Shown: positions 1 through 8,600 of the stretch, in pieces
How positions within the stretch are numbered: position 1 is the stretch's first letter
Layout of the letters: the number at the start of each line of letters is the position of its first letter
Assembly (NCBI GenBank): GCA_020832375.1
Contig: JAFIEW010000032.1
Coordinates: forward strand, 1 to 35,483
Direction: 5' to 3'
Origin: Cyclobacteriaceae bacterium
GTDB taxonomy: Bacteria; Bacteroidota; Bacteroidia; Cytophagales; Cyclobacteriaceae
Length of the DNA: 35,483 nt
Program-made: the position numbers and the translations under genes
Notes under the pieces: generated by a model
Database searches by the model: none
Told to the model about the DNA's origin: nothing
What the model saw: only the letters and a program-made list of their open reading frames with translations

Positions 1-1
1 T

Positions 2-55
2 AAAACTTAGTACTTCCTTTGAAATTTAATATGCAAACAAGCGGATATGCATAAT
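2..55. repeat. Left copy of 54-bp terminal inverted repeat
   Basis: Bases 2-55 match the reverse complement of 35430-35483 at 53 of 54 positions; the one difference is at base 30 (T here, G in the complement of the right copy). Identity stops abruptly at 55/56. Read outward from the unique DNA, both copies start ATTATGCATATCCGCTTG. The pattern fits the outer end of a repeated element whose body lies beyond the window. No transposase is present to name a family. Confidence 0.9.
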
Positions 56-76
56 CTTAATTTAACTAAATAAGTG

Positions 77-376
77 ATGAAAATTTCAGATAAAGAGATG
101 TCGAAAATTAAGCAGCTCTGTAAGAAATATAGGGTTAAGAATATCTATGTCTTTGGCTCTGTCTTGACTGATGAATTTTCTTCAAGTTCTGACATTGATT
201 TTGTGGTTGATTTTGATGAAAATGACCCAATAAAGTACACTGATTTGTATTTCCAACTTAAAGAAGAATTAGAACAAGTTTTAATGCGGAAAATTGATTT
301 AATAGAGGAGCGTGGTATAAAAAATTCATTTTTCAGAAAAGAAATTGACGACTCCAAAGTCATGATTTATGGATAA
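77..376 (+). CDS. mntA: MntA-type minimal nucleotidyltransferase antitoxin
   Basis: This is a 99-residue nucleotidyltransferase-fold protein. It shows the family signature GSx10DxD: G28-S29 followed by D40 and D42 (numbered from the GTG at 74; subtract one for the ATG at 77 chosen here). That motif binds the nucleotide and metal. The downstream gene is a HEPN protein overlapping by 8 nt, which is the standard layout of MntA/HepT toxin-antitoxin pairs. In the characterised systems MntA AMPylates a tyrosine next to the HEPN active site and so silences the toxin; that role is inferred here. GTG at 74 immediately precedes ATG 77, and either could be the start. The gene begins about 20 bp inside the window-end repeat, so it sits in an accessory location. 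Confidence 0.88.
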   Translation: MKISDKEMSKIKQLCKKYRVKNIYVFGSVLTDEFSSSSDIDFVVDFDENDPIKYTDLYFQLKEELEQVLMRKIDLIEERGIKNSFFRKEIDDSKVMIYG

Positions 377-704
377 CAAAATAAATTCTTGGCTTGAAGA
401 TATTATTAGGTCAATTGATGAGATCTTTGAATTTTTACCCGAAGAGAGGAATTTTATAGAATTTCAAAAAGACCTTAAAACAAAAAAAGCAATCGAGCGA
501 AATATTATGATCATCGGTGAAGCTGTAAATAGGATAAGCAACGAAAAGAATGCTGCAATAGAAATACATAATGCTCGAAAAATTGTAGGAACAAGGAATA
601 GAATAGCTCACGAATACGACAATATTTCAGACGAGGTTATTTGGACTATAGTTGTCATAGAACTTCCCAAACTAAAAGATGAAATTATAAATCTCATACC
701 TTAA
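369..704 (+). CDS. hepT: HepT-type HEPN (DUF86) toxin
   Basis: This 111-residue all-helical protein belongs to the HEPN/DUF86 family. The catalytic RX4HXY motif is intact: R76, H81 and Y83 within RNRIAHEY. In known HepT proteins the Arg and His form a ribonuclease site, and the Tyr is the residue AMPylated by MntA. The ATG lies inside the end of mntA (8-nt overlap), so the two are translationally coupled. Length and motif are normal and there is no sign of decay, so the pair looks functional. Its RNA target cannot be read from sequence. Confidence 0.88.
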   Translation: MDNKINSWLEDIIRSIDEIFEFLPEERNFIEFQKDLKTKKAIERNIMIIGEAVNRISNEKNAAIEIHNARKIVGTRNRIAHEYDNISDEVIWTIVVIELPKLKDEIINLIP

Positions 705-775
705 CTGATCAAAAGCTATCACTTTTTCAGAATCAGTCTATCCCTAACTTTCGGAAAATGATTGCTACAAGAAAG

Positions 776-815
776 AATGTGGGGGTAAGCAGTGAACCTC
801 ACTCACCCCCTCATT
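776..815. terminator. Bidirectional hairpin between convergent hepT and PLP-enzyme genes
   Basis: An imperfect stem lies between two convergent genes. AATG (776-779) pairs with CATT (812-815), GGGGGT (781-786) pairs with ACCCCC (805-810), and an inner GTGA/TCAC pair closes the loop. The T780/T811 mismatch breaks the stem. There is no long T-run on either side, so it may be a weak terminator or an RNA 3'-end stabiliser. Confidence 0.5.
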
Positions 816-830
816 CCACAATAAAAAGAC

Positions 831-2132
831 TTACCCTAAGTTTAGACCCTCGTCCAATGCTTTTTGGAGAATGCTTACACCCTCTGTACCTACCGATAAG
901 CGCACAAGGCTATCTGTAATGCCTCTCTCGCAGCGATCTGCTTCAGGTACTACAGAATGGGTCATGCTCGCAGGGTGCTCGATATAAGAAATCAGTGATC
1001 CTAAGCTGACGGCTAGTTCCATAGGGGTGTCGGGTCGTGCAAAATAGTTCATTAGTGCAACACCTGCGTCGTAACCACCTTTGAGCTCAAAGCTGATCAT
1101 TCCGCCGCCGTTGCGCATCTGCTTTCGAGCGACTTCATAGTCAGGGTGACTCTCTAGAAATGGATACCATACTCTTTTTACTTTGGGATGAGCCTCTAAG
1201 AATTGGGCAAGGTGGATTGCATTTTTTGTTTGTGCTTCCATGCGGATCCCTAGGTCTTGAAGGCAAAGGCTGTTGAGCCAACTGTCGAAAGGAGAAGGGG
1301 TGGCTCCAAAATCTTTATAAACCAAGAAAAGGTCGTGGTTGAAAAATTCAAACGGTCCGATAGCTACCCCTGCGATGGATGCAGAGTGACCATTGACGTA
1401 CTTGGTCAGCGATTGAATGACTATATCAGTACCCAGTCGGAAAGGTTGCTGCAGATAAGGCGAACAGAAAGTATTGTCTACTATTAAAAGCGCTTCGTTT
1501 GCTTCGGTGATTTTGGATATGGCCTCAATGTCCGCTAAGCGTAGGGTAGGGTTGTCGGGGCTTTCAAGTAGCACGGCCACTATATTGTCATGCTGGGCAA
1601 AAAGTTGTTGGATATTTTCGGTATTGGTGGCATCGGTAAAGTGGATTTCAATGCCGAATCGATTTTGGAGATAGCGCATGAAGGAGTCGGTACATCCATA
1701 AACATTACCTACCACGAGGGCATCACCGGGACGGATAAATCCCATGATGGTGGAGGAGATGGCTGCCATACCGGATGCAAACACAAGGCTTCCAATAGTG
1801 GGTTCGCGCTCATCAGCTGCCAGTGCTTCATCGATGATGTGCTGACAATCCAACTGGAAGAGCACTTTTTCTAGGTATTCCGTATTCGGGTTCCCGAGTC
1901 GGGTGTAGATGCGTGCAAAGGGTTTCTCTCCACTAGGTGAGTTGCCTAAAAATCGGTTGGCTCCATCAGCGACATTTTCAAATTTGAAAGTCGATTTTTG
2001 GTGGATGGCAGGAAGACCAGTTCCTGCGCAGATAGCGTTGAATCGATCTTGGTCCATTTGCTTTTCTGTGGTCCGGGCGTATTTCTGTTTTTTTTCGAAC
2101 CACTGAGGCCACCATTCTAGTCTGTTTTTCAT
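831..2132 (-). CDS. Cys/Met-metabolism PLP enzyme, probable methionine gamma-lyase
   Basis: This is a 433-residue fold-type I PLP enzyme of the trans-sulfuration family. The PLP lysine is K244 (from the chosen start) in SLTKYVNGHS, and VDNTF provides the PLP-contacting Asp upstream. YGC in VYGCTD matches the Tyr-x-Cys pair typical of methionine gamma-lyases rather than cystathionine synthases, which favours release of methanethiol, ammonia and 2-oxobutyrate. O-acetylhomoserine sulfhydrylase or cystathionine gamma-synthase remain possible. I chose ATG 2132. An upstream in-frame TTG at 2165 overlaps the -7 box TACATTTG (2170-2163), so it would lie before the transcript. The gene stands alone, divergent from the rqcH operon. 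Confidence 0.85.
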   Translation of the reverse strand: MKNRLEWWPQWFEKKQKYARTTEKQMDQDRFNAICAGTGLPAIHQKSTFKFENVADGANRFLGNSPSGEKPFARIYTRLGNPNTEYLEKVLFQLDCQHIIDEALAADEREPTIGSLVFASGMAAISSTIMGFIRPGDALVVGNVYGCTDSFMRYLQNRFGIEIHFTDATNTENIQQLFAQHDNIVAVLLESPDNPTLRLADIEAISKITEANEALLIVDNTFCSPYLQQPFRLGTDIVIQSLTKYVNGHSASIAGVAIGPFEFFNHDLFLVYKDFGATPSPFDSWLNSLCLQDLGIRMEAQTKNAIHLAQFLEAHPKVKRVWYPFLESHPDYEVARKQMRNGGGMISFELKGGYDAGVALMNYFARPDTPMELAVSLGSLISYIEHPASMTHSVVPEADRCERGITDSLVRLSVGTEGVSILQKALDEGLNLG

Positions 2133-2162
2133 GTTGATTGTGATTGTTTGTGTTGTTGAGCG

Positions 2163-2170
2163 CAAATGTA
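2163..2170 (-). promoter_or_regulatory. Bacteroidota -7 box (TACATTTG) for the PLP enzyme
   Basis: On the reverse strand the sequence is TACATTTG, a match to TAnnTTTG. A transcript would start near 2157, giving a leader of about 25 nt before ATG 2132. No clear TTTG -33 element is visible. Confidence 0.5.
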
Positions 2171-2292
2171 TGGAATTATTGGATGAGTAAATAGTATCTT
2201 AAAGAGTCTTCAGTAATTAGTATTAACTTGTAGATCTTAATTAAGCTCGGCCTTTTATGTGTCCTCATCCCAACTAAAGCTTTTATTTTTTG

Positions 2293-2300
2293 TATATTTG
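2293..2300 (+). promoter_or_regulatory. Bacteroidota -7 box (TATATTTG) for the rqcH operon
   Basis: TATATTTG matches TAnnTTTG and lies 31 bp before the ATG at 2332. There is no clear -33 TTTG. It would drive the three-gene unit ending with rqcH. Confidence 0.5.
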
Positions 2301-2331
2301 TTATTAAAGCTTTAAAAATATAGGACGATAT

Positions 2332-2607
2332 ATGCCTGTTAAACATACCAAACATTATCTGAACAAGTTGGAAGATTTATTTGCAGAATCTGATTACATT
2401 TTGCGTTATGAACGAGGGTCTTTTAAATCAGGCTACTGTGTAATCAGGGATAGTAAAGTGGTGGTTGTGAATAAATTTTTTGATACAGAGGGAAGAATTA
2501 ACTGCCTTATTGATATTTTAAAGCAGATCGAACCCTCAGAGGAAGGCTTCAGTGAGAAGAACAAAAAATTTTACGCAGAACTCAAGCAAACAGAATTAGA
2601 ATTTTGA
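2332..2607 (+). CDS. Small conserved hypothetical protein coupled to the PhnP-like gene
   Basis: This 91-residue soluble protein has no signal peptide or membrane segment. The N-terminal part is basic and helical (KHTKHYLNKLEDLF), followed by short beta-type segments (SGYCVIRDSKVVVVNKFF) and an acidic, lysine-rich helical tail. I do not recognise a characterised family, although it has the look of a conserved Bacteroidota protein. Its TGA stop overlaps the TTG start of the next gene in a TTGA junction, and that gene abuts rqcH. A role linked to that pair is an inference from position only. Confidence 0.8.
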   Translation: MPVKHTKHYLNKLEDLFAESDYILRYERGSFKSGYCVIRDSKVVVVNKFFDTEGRINCLIDILKQIEPSEEGFSEKNKKFYAELKQTELEF

Positions 2608-3368
2608 AAGTAACATTTTTAGGTACAGGTACTTCACAGGGTATTCCGGTGATTGGTTGCGAATGTGAAGTATGCCAATCATATGATCATAGAGACGAAA
2701 GGCTTAGAACATCTATCCTAATCGAGGTGGATGATAAACATCTCGTTGTTGATACGGGTCCGGATTTTAGGCAGCAGATGTTGCGTGAAAAGACAAAAAA
2801 GGTAGATGCAGTATTGTTTACCCACGAGCACAAAGATCATACTGCTGGCTTAGATGATATTCGTCCATTCAATTTCATGACCCACAGTGATATGCCTGTA
2901 TTTGCGGTAGATCGTGTAATAGATCAGCTCAAACGCGAATATGCCTACATTTTTGCAGATCATAAATATCCAGGTATTCCTAGAGTGATCACTCACGCTA
3001 TCGACAAGTCAGTGTTTTATCCTTTTCCAAATGTGCGTGTTCAACCCATCGAGGTTGCTCATCACAAACTTCCTGTATTGGGATTTCGTATTGATGATTT
3101 CACCTACATTACCGATGCCAAGACCATCACGGATGAGGAATTCGAGAAAATTAAAGGAACGAAGGTTTTAGTATTAAATGCATTACAGCAGCATGAGCAC
3201 CTTTCACACCTCACGCTGCAAGAAGCTTTGGCATGGGTAGAGCGCATTCAGCCTGAAAGAGCTTATTTTACTCATATCAGTCATCGATTGGGCATGCATC
3301 ACGATATCCAAAAATTGCTGCCTGAAAACGTATTTCTTGCTTATGACGGACTAAAAATAAAAATTTAA
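2604..3368 (+). CDS. PhnP-like metallo-beta-lactamase-fold phosphodiesterase
   Basis: This is a 254-residue metallo-beta-lactamase-fold hydrolase. The metal-binding motif is H74-E-H76-K-D78-H79, with further likely ligands in VAHHK, ITDAK and the C-terminal THISH. C19-E-C21-E-V-C24 forms the CxCxxC zinc site seen in PhnP-type 1,2-cyclic phosphate phosphodiesterases. The family includes PhnP (cyclic ribose phosphate opening) and other small phosphodiesterases. No phosphonate-pathway genes are nearby, so the PhnP substrate is not implied. The start is TTG, overlapping the upstream stop by 3 nt, so translation is probably coupled. The next gene starts directly after the stop codon. Confidence 0.88.
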   Translation: MKVTFLGTGTSQGIPVIGCECEVCQSYDHRDERLRTSILIEVDDKHLVVDTGPDFRQQMLREKTKKVDAVLFTHEHKDHTAGLDDIRPFNFMTHSDMPVFAVDRVIDQLKREYAYIFADHKYPGIPRVITHAIDKSVFYPFPNVRVQPIEVAHHKLPVLGFRIDDFTYITDAKTITDEEFEKIKGTKVLVLNALQQHEHLSHLTLQEALAWVERIQPERAYFTHISHRLGMHHDIQKLLPENVFLAYDGLKIKI

Positions 3369-4931
3369 GTGCACAATAATTATCATTTTTTCAAACATTT
3401 AGTCCCTGCAATTGCTGAGCGAATTACAGGTGGACGGCTCATTGAGTGCTTCACTCAAAACAAGAATGAGCTTATTTTAGGCTTTAGCACCAAGAATAGT
3501 GAGGATTTTTATATCAAGGCGGCGCTCAGTCCTGAGTTTAGTTGTTTGAGTTTTCCCAATCAGTTTGCACGCGCGGGCAGAAATAGCATGGATCTTTTCG
3601 AAGATGTACTGCAAAAGCGCGTAGAGCGATTGTATCTCTACAAAAATGAAAGAGCTTTTGGAGTATTTTTTGAAGATGGGCTTCAATGGCTGTTTAAAAT
3701 GCATGGTAATAGAAGTAATATTCTCTTGTTTAGGGATGAGGAATTATTAGAGCTGTTCAAGAAAAAGCTAGCCAAGGATCATGAGCTGAACCCTCGAGAA
3801 ATGGATCGAGAAGTAGATCAAAGTTTTGCACGCTACCTCGAGCTGGAAGAGAATGTAAAGCGGATATTCCCTACTTTTGGTCCGCGGGTCATGGATTATT
3901 TGATTGAGAAAGGCTACAATCAATGTGAGGGTGCGGAGGCTCGTTTTGCCATGATTCAAGCGAGTATTGATCGCATGGACGAAGGGAAATTGTTTATATG
4001 CTCAAGTGGAGAGCAGCCTTTTTTGAGTTGCTTACCAGTAGGTGAGGTATTGGCTTCTTTCGATGACCCTATTGCAGCGAGCAATGAGTTTTTCTATGGC
4101 TTCATTTCATCCTATCATTTAGACAATCAGAAGCAGCAGCTTATCAAGCAGCTGGAGAAGCGCTCTAAGCAGGCATTCAACTACATTGAAAAAAGTAAAT
4201 CGAAACTGAAGCAACTGCAGGAGGGCTTAGGACATAAGGAAAAGGCGGATGTGATCATGGCCAATATGCATCAGATACCCAAAGGGGCTAAGAGTGCTCT
4301 ACTTTTTAATTTCTACTCAAATAAAGAAGAAAAATTTGAATTGAAGCCTACTTTAAGTCCACAAAAGTTAGCAGAGCAATACTACCGCAAGGCAAAAAAT
4401 CAGCGCTTGGAGGAAGAGAATCTTCAAATGAACTTAGACCACAAAGAGCAAGAATGGTTACAACTTCAAAGCTGGATTGAGCAATTTAATACTGCAGAAG
4501 ACTTTAAAGCCTTCAAGAAACTCAAAAAAGAGTTTACGGGTACGAGTGTAGCAAAAAATACTGAAAATTTACCTTATAATGTTTTACAGTATGAAGGCTA
4601 TGAAATCAGAATTGGTAAAGGAGCCGCGCACAATGACGAATTAACTTTCCGCTATGCCAATAAAAATGATATGTGGCTGCATGCGCGTGATGTTCCGGGT
4701 TCGCACGTGATCATTAAACAAAAGCCTGGCTCGAATTTTGGAAAGAATATTCTTGAAAAGGCGGCATCTATTGCGGCTTGGTATTCAAAAAGAAAGACGG
4801 ATGCTCTCTGTCCGGTAGACTATACCTTGAAAAAGTATGTAAGAAAGATCAAAGGCGCAAAAGCTGGTGCTGTCAATTTCGAAAAAGAACATACGATCAT
4901 GGTTCCCCCAGAAAAGCCTGATTTTAAGTGA
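3369..4931 (+). CDS. rqcH: RqcH (NFACT family) ribosome-associated quality-control factor
   Basis: This 520-residue NFACT-family protein is homologous to bacterial RqcH and eukaryotic Rqc2/NEMF. The NFACT-N domain covers roughly 1-200 and contains HGNRSNILLF, corresponding to the conserved G-R-x-S-N segment. A long helical coiled-coil arm lies at about 250-390 (lysine/glutamine-rich). The NFACT-R domain (DUF814) begins with D434-M-W-L-H-A-R-D441. RqcH binds 50S subunits obstructed by peptidyl-tRNA and directs C-terminal alanine tailing of the stalled peptide. The GTG start is immediately after the previous stop. It is the last gene of a three-gene unit. Older databases call the family fibronectin-binding protein A, which is misleading here. 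Confidence 0.9.
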   Translation: MHNNYHFFKHLVPAIAERITGGRLIECFTQNKNELILGFSTKNSEDFYIKAALSPEFSCLSFPNQFARAGRNSMDLFEDVLQKRVERLYLYKNERAFGVFFEDGLQWLFKMHGNRSNILLFRDEELLELFKKKLAKDHELNPREMDREVDQSFARYLELEENVKRIFPTFGPRVMDYLIEKGYNQCEGAEARFAMIQASIDRMDEGKLFICSSGEQPFLSCLPVGEVLASFDDPIAASNEFFYGFISSYHLDNQKQQLIKQLEKRSKQAFNYIEKSKSKLKQLQEGLGHKEKADVIMANMHQIPKGAKSALLFNFYSNKEEKFELKPTLSPQKLAEQYYRKAKNQRLEEENLQMNLDHKEQEWLQLQSWIEQFNTAEDFKAFKKLKKEFTGTSVAKNTENLPYNVLQYEGYEIRIGKGAAHNDELTFRYANKNDMWLHARDVPGSHVIIKQKPGSNFGKNILEKAASIAAWYSKRKTDALCPVDYTLKKYVRKIKGAKAGAVNFEKEHTIMVPPEKPDFK

Positions 4932-4978
4932 ATTTTGAAGCTTTGCTCTATGATCAGAGGATGGTAGACTTTCATTCA

Positions 4979-4986
4979 TAACTTTG
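4979..4986 (+). promoter_or_regulatory. -7 box TAACTTTG upstream of the exported protein gene
   Basis: This is an exact TAnnTTTG match 124 bp before the ATG at 5111 and 82 bp before the ATG at 5069. It implies a leader of 75-118 nt. There is no good -33 TTTG at normal spacing. Confidence 0.4.
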
Positions 4987-5110
4987 CTAAAGACACTAAC
5001 AAATTAATAGTGTTTCAAAATTATGAGTGTAAATATACCTTAGTTCCTGAGTTTTGCGTTTTATTCGCATGATGATCAATCATCTGTTTTATCTTTTAAA
5101 AATTATCCTT

Positions 5111-5545
5111 ATGCGTGTATTTTACTATTCTTTTGCTTTTACATTGGTGTTGTTTTTTGTAGATCCAATCTCAGCTACGGCTCAATCCAATGACTGTGAT
5201 GCCAGAAAAATATCCTCATCTTACCGTCCTCAAAGTAAAAGTATACGTTTATTGGCTGATTTTTCATTAGAATTTCCTCTCAAGGATGAGCAACAGCACC
5301 GTTTTTCCACGAATTATGTGCTTACGCAGGGCAAAGAGTACCAGCTTGCCTTAGATGGGAATGCCAATCTATCGATGGAGCTTACTTCAAAAGAAGGTAC
5401 TGTTTTACTTCGTTTAAATTCTGGTAGTGCTGCAACATTTACCCCTGAAAATACGATGAGCTATCAAATCAATATCAATAATAACGGAAGAAATGCCAAT
5501 TGTGGGATTTTGAGGATTTTCACAAATGTAAGAACAAGAGATTGA
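5111..5545 (+). CDS. Hypothetical exported protein
   Basis: This is a 144-residue protein from ATG 5111. A signal peptide is clear (MRVFYYSFAF then a hydrophobic run ending SATAQ), which is why I prefer this start over the in-frame ATG at 5069 or TTG at 5054. The mature part has alternating hydrophobic and polar residues, suggesting a small beta-sandwich, and two cysteines (in NDCDA and NCGIL) that could form a disulfide. I recognise no family. No function can be assigned; it is probably periplasmic or outer-membrane associated. Confidence 0.7.
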   Translation: MRVFYYSFAFTLVLFFVDPISATAQSNDCDARKISSSYRPQSKSIRLLADFSLEFPLKDEQQHRFSTNYVLTQGKEYQLALDGNANLSMELTSKEGTVLLRLNSGSAATFTPENTMSYQININNNGRNANCGILRIFTNVRTRD

Positions 5546-5551
5546 AAGAGT

Positions 5552-5586
5552 GCTAAATGCTTGTCTATTAAAAATTTGCGTTTAGC
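5552..5586 (+). terminator. Possible hairpin after the exported protein gene
   Basis: GCTAAATGC (5552-5560) can pair with GCGTTTAGC (5578-5586), including one G-U pair, 7 nt after the stop codon. No T-run follows, so termination is uncertain. A second small hairpin, AACCAA/TTGGTT, lies at 5605-5618. Confidence 0.3.
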
Positions 5587-5699
5587 CTCTCAATATTTCA
5601 AATTAACCAATTTTGGTTCCTTTAAAGTTTTGGTTTATTGATAATAGACATTATTTGGTTCACGTAGATTGAATTCATATTTCTCATTTTAAATAAGTC

Positions 5700-8600
5700 A
5701 TGACAACAGCTGCAAAATCTACCTTTGGATTGTGGTTTAAGAGAATCCTCAAAGGTTTGGGGGTACTCTTACTAGTTTTAGTTCTCTTTGCTGTGGGAGT
5801 TGCCACCGTGATTTACATCAAGCGAGACCAGATTTACCAAATGGCGGTTTCCGAGTTTAATCGTACCCAGCCAGGCACCTTAAAGATCGATTCTATCCTT
5901 CCTGACTTTTTTAACAACTTCCCTTACATATCCATTGACCTAAAAAACACTTCAATCTACTCAGCTGAGGACAAGGAAAATCCTGTCGTATTTATAGAGG
6001 ATTTTTTCGTTGGCTTCAATGTGAGAAAACTCATTCAAGGGAAGTTTGAAATTAAATCTATCCTCATAAAAGGTGGCAATATTAATCTAATCAAAGATGA
6101 AAAAGGCTTATTGAATATTCTTGGAACTTTCGACACCAGTCCGCCTGAAGAGGCGCAAGCTGACAAAGAAAATGCACCCATCAGCTTTAATTTGTCTGAG
6201 CTCAAAATTAAAGAAACGAGTGTCAGCATGAATGATCTGTATTCACATCAAGTATATGATTTTTATTTTGAAAAGGCAAAAGGTAAATTAAAATATTCGG
6301 CTGAAAAAATTGCTTTAGATTGGGATGTTGACGGATTTTTGCATGAGTTGTCTATCAATGGAGATCGCTTGTTATGGGATAAAAAGGTCATTGTAGATGT
6401 GGATTTAGATTATGTGACAGATAGCAAACTACTTACCATACGGTCGGGTGGGGTAGGGCTCAATGAAGCTTTTTTTGACATGCAAGGATCCGTAGATCTT
6501 ACCGAGGAGGTTAATATGGATCTTACTTTCGATGGTCGTAAATCTGACTTTGGACTTTTCGCATCATTTGCACCAGAAAACATATCCAGTTATCTTAAAA
6601 GCTATTACAATAGTGGAGATATTTTCGTAAATGGCAAAATAGTAGGGAGTGCAGGCAAAGGCTCGACCCCGAAGATAAACGTAGAGTTTGGCTGTAAAAA
6701 TGCATACTTTATCAATCAGCCAACCAATACTAGGATGGATAATGTGGAGTTCACAGGTTTTTTTACCAATGGGAGTGAACAAAATTTGCGCACAAGTGAA
6801 ATTCGAATACAAAATTTTAATGCAGAGCCTGAGCAAAGCGTTTTCCGTAGTTCTTTTCACATCGTCAACTTTGAAGACCCTTACATTAATCTAGACTTTC
6901 GCGCCACGGTCGATTTAGCTTCTTTATTTGAGTTTTTTGGAGTGAGTAATGTGCAGCAGATCAATGGTAGGATCATTGCAGATGTACAGTATAATGAGTT
7001 GGTGGATTTATCAGATGAGGGGGCTAGCTTCAAGAGAATCAAAGAGAGCCAGTCCAGTCAGCTAAGCATCCGAGATTTGGCATTTATTCTACCGGGCAAG
7101 GACTTGCCAATAGAACAGGTTAATGGTGACCTGAGCCTAGTGAGAGGTGATTTGAGGGTGGACTCACTAAGAGCGAGAGTGGGTACTTCCAATGTTTCCT
7201 TCTCTGGTGGTCTAAAAAATATTCCCGAGCTTATTCATCGTATAGACTCGAGTTTCCACATGGATCTGAAGCTCAAATCCGATCGATTGAATCTTGCTGA
7301 GCTTGAGCTTTTTGCTTATCAGCCTGATACCAGCTATGTGGTAAAGTCTACAGAAAATATTTACGATCTACATTTTGAAGCTGAAGTGAGCTCAAGTATC
7401 AAGCAAATCTATGAGTTTGATATTTTACCCGACTTCGATATGATGATCACTCACTTAGAGGCATCGATGGATAAGTTTCCACATCGACTGCACGATTTTG
7501 ATGTGCACTTAGTGTGTAAGGAAGATGACCTTCGCCTAAAAAGGTTTAGCGGTGAAATCGATAATAGTGGTTTTAAGTTGGCAGGACAACTCAAGAACTT
7601 CAAGTACCTCTTTGACTCTACCAATAAAAAAGAGGTACCACTAGAGGTGCAGTGGCAGTCAGACGTGTTTCGCCTCAAGGACTTTTTCACCTATGACGAC
7701 ACCTTACGGCTTCCTGAAGAGTACCAAGATGAGTGGATTAAAAATTTTAAACTCGATGCAAAAGTAAGTGCAAGTAATGAGGAGTGGAGATCTTTATCGT
7801 GGAATGAGGGTCTGAATTTGTCTATCCGAAATCTACAAGGGCTCTTTACCTTTCATCAGCTTCCTATTCGCGGAGGTAGGATGGAGCTAACCCACTTTAA
7901 TGACTCTACCCGAGTAAACCGTTTTGAAATGCAAGTGGGTAGGTCTGATCTTAGTGCTACAGGATTTTTCGCTAAGGGTGACGACCAGAGAGGCGATAGA
8001 AAGTACCTTAACCTGCGCTCAAATAGAATGGACGTAGACGAATTGATCAAAAAGAAGGCTACTGCGTCCTCATCCCCCGCAAATAAAGAAGAAAGAAACC
8101 ATGAGGCCGATCTCAATATTTTTGAATGGGATTTCCCAAATCTAACGCTCGATTTGGCAGTCAATGAGTTGGTTAATGGTGGGGTGAGCTACTACAACCT
8201 TAATGGAAAAGTACGCACTACCGAAGATAAAAAGCTGTTTTTAGAACCTCTTAGCATTAGAATTCCTGCGGGTGATGTGAGTATTAGAGGCTACTTGAAC
8301 GGACTCAATCCCGACAGTTTGTATTTTGAAAGTCGCCTGAGTTTGAAGCAAATTGATATAGAAAAGCTAATGCTAAAGATGGATGATGGCGAGTCAGACT
8401 ATCAGCTTAGTGATAATTTTCGTGGGATAATGGATGCCGAAATAGACTTGCGTGTATATTTACATCCTGACTTAACGCCAATTGTAAAAACAGCCAATGC
8501 TCGGGTGAACGCAAAAGTGAGCGAAGGTCGCTTGATTAACTTTACACCGCTCGCTGCAATGGGTCGCTTTTTTGGTGATGCTAATCTTAATGATATTAGA

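Noticed and set aside
1257-2106. Several forward-strand ORFs opposite the PLP enzyme, and similar antisense ORFs opposite other genes.
   Set aside because: They lack recognisable domains, promoters or protein-like composition and lie over well-conserved coding sequence on the other strand.
2604-3368. Assignment to phosphonate degradation as phnP.
   Set aside because: No other phn genes are nearby; only the family fold and CxCxxC motif support a PhnP-like call.
3369-4931. Annotation as a fibronectin-binding protein (FbpA).
   Set aside because: The NFACT-N, coiled-coil and NFACT-R layout with DMWLHARD fits RqcH; the older name reflects an incidental property.
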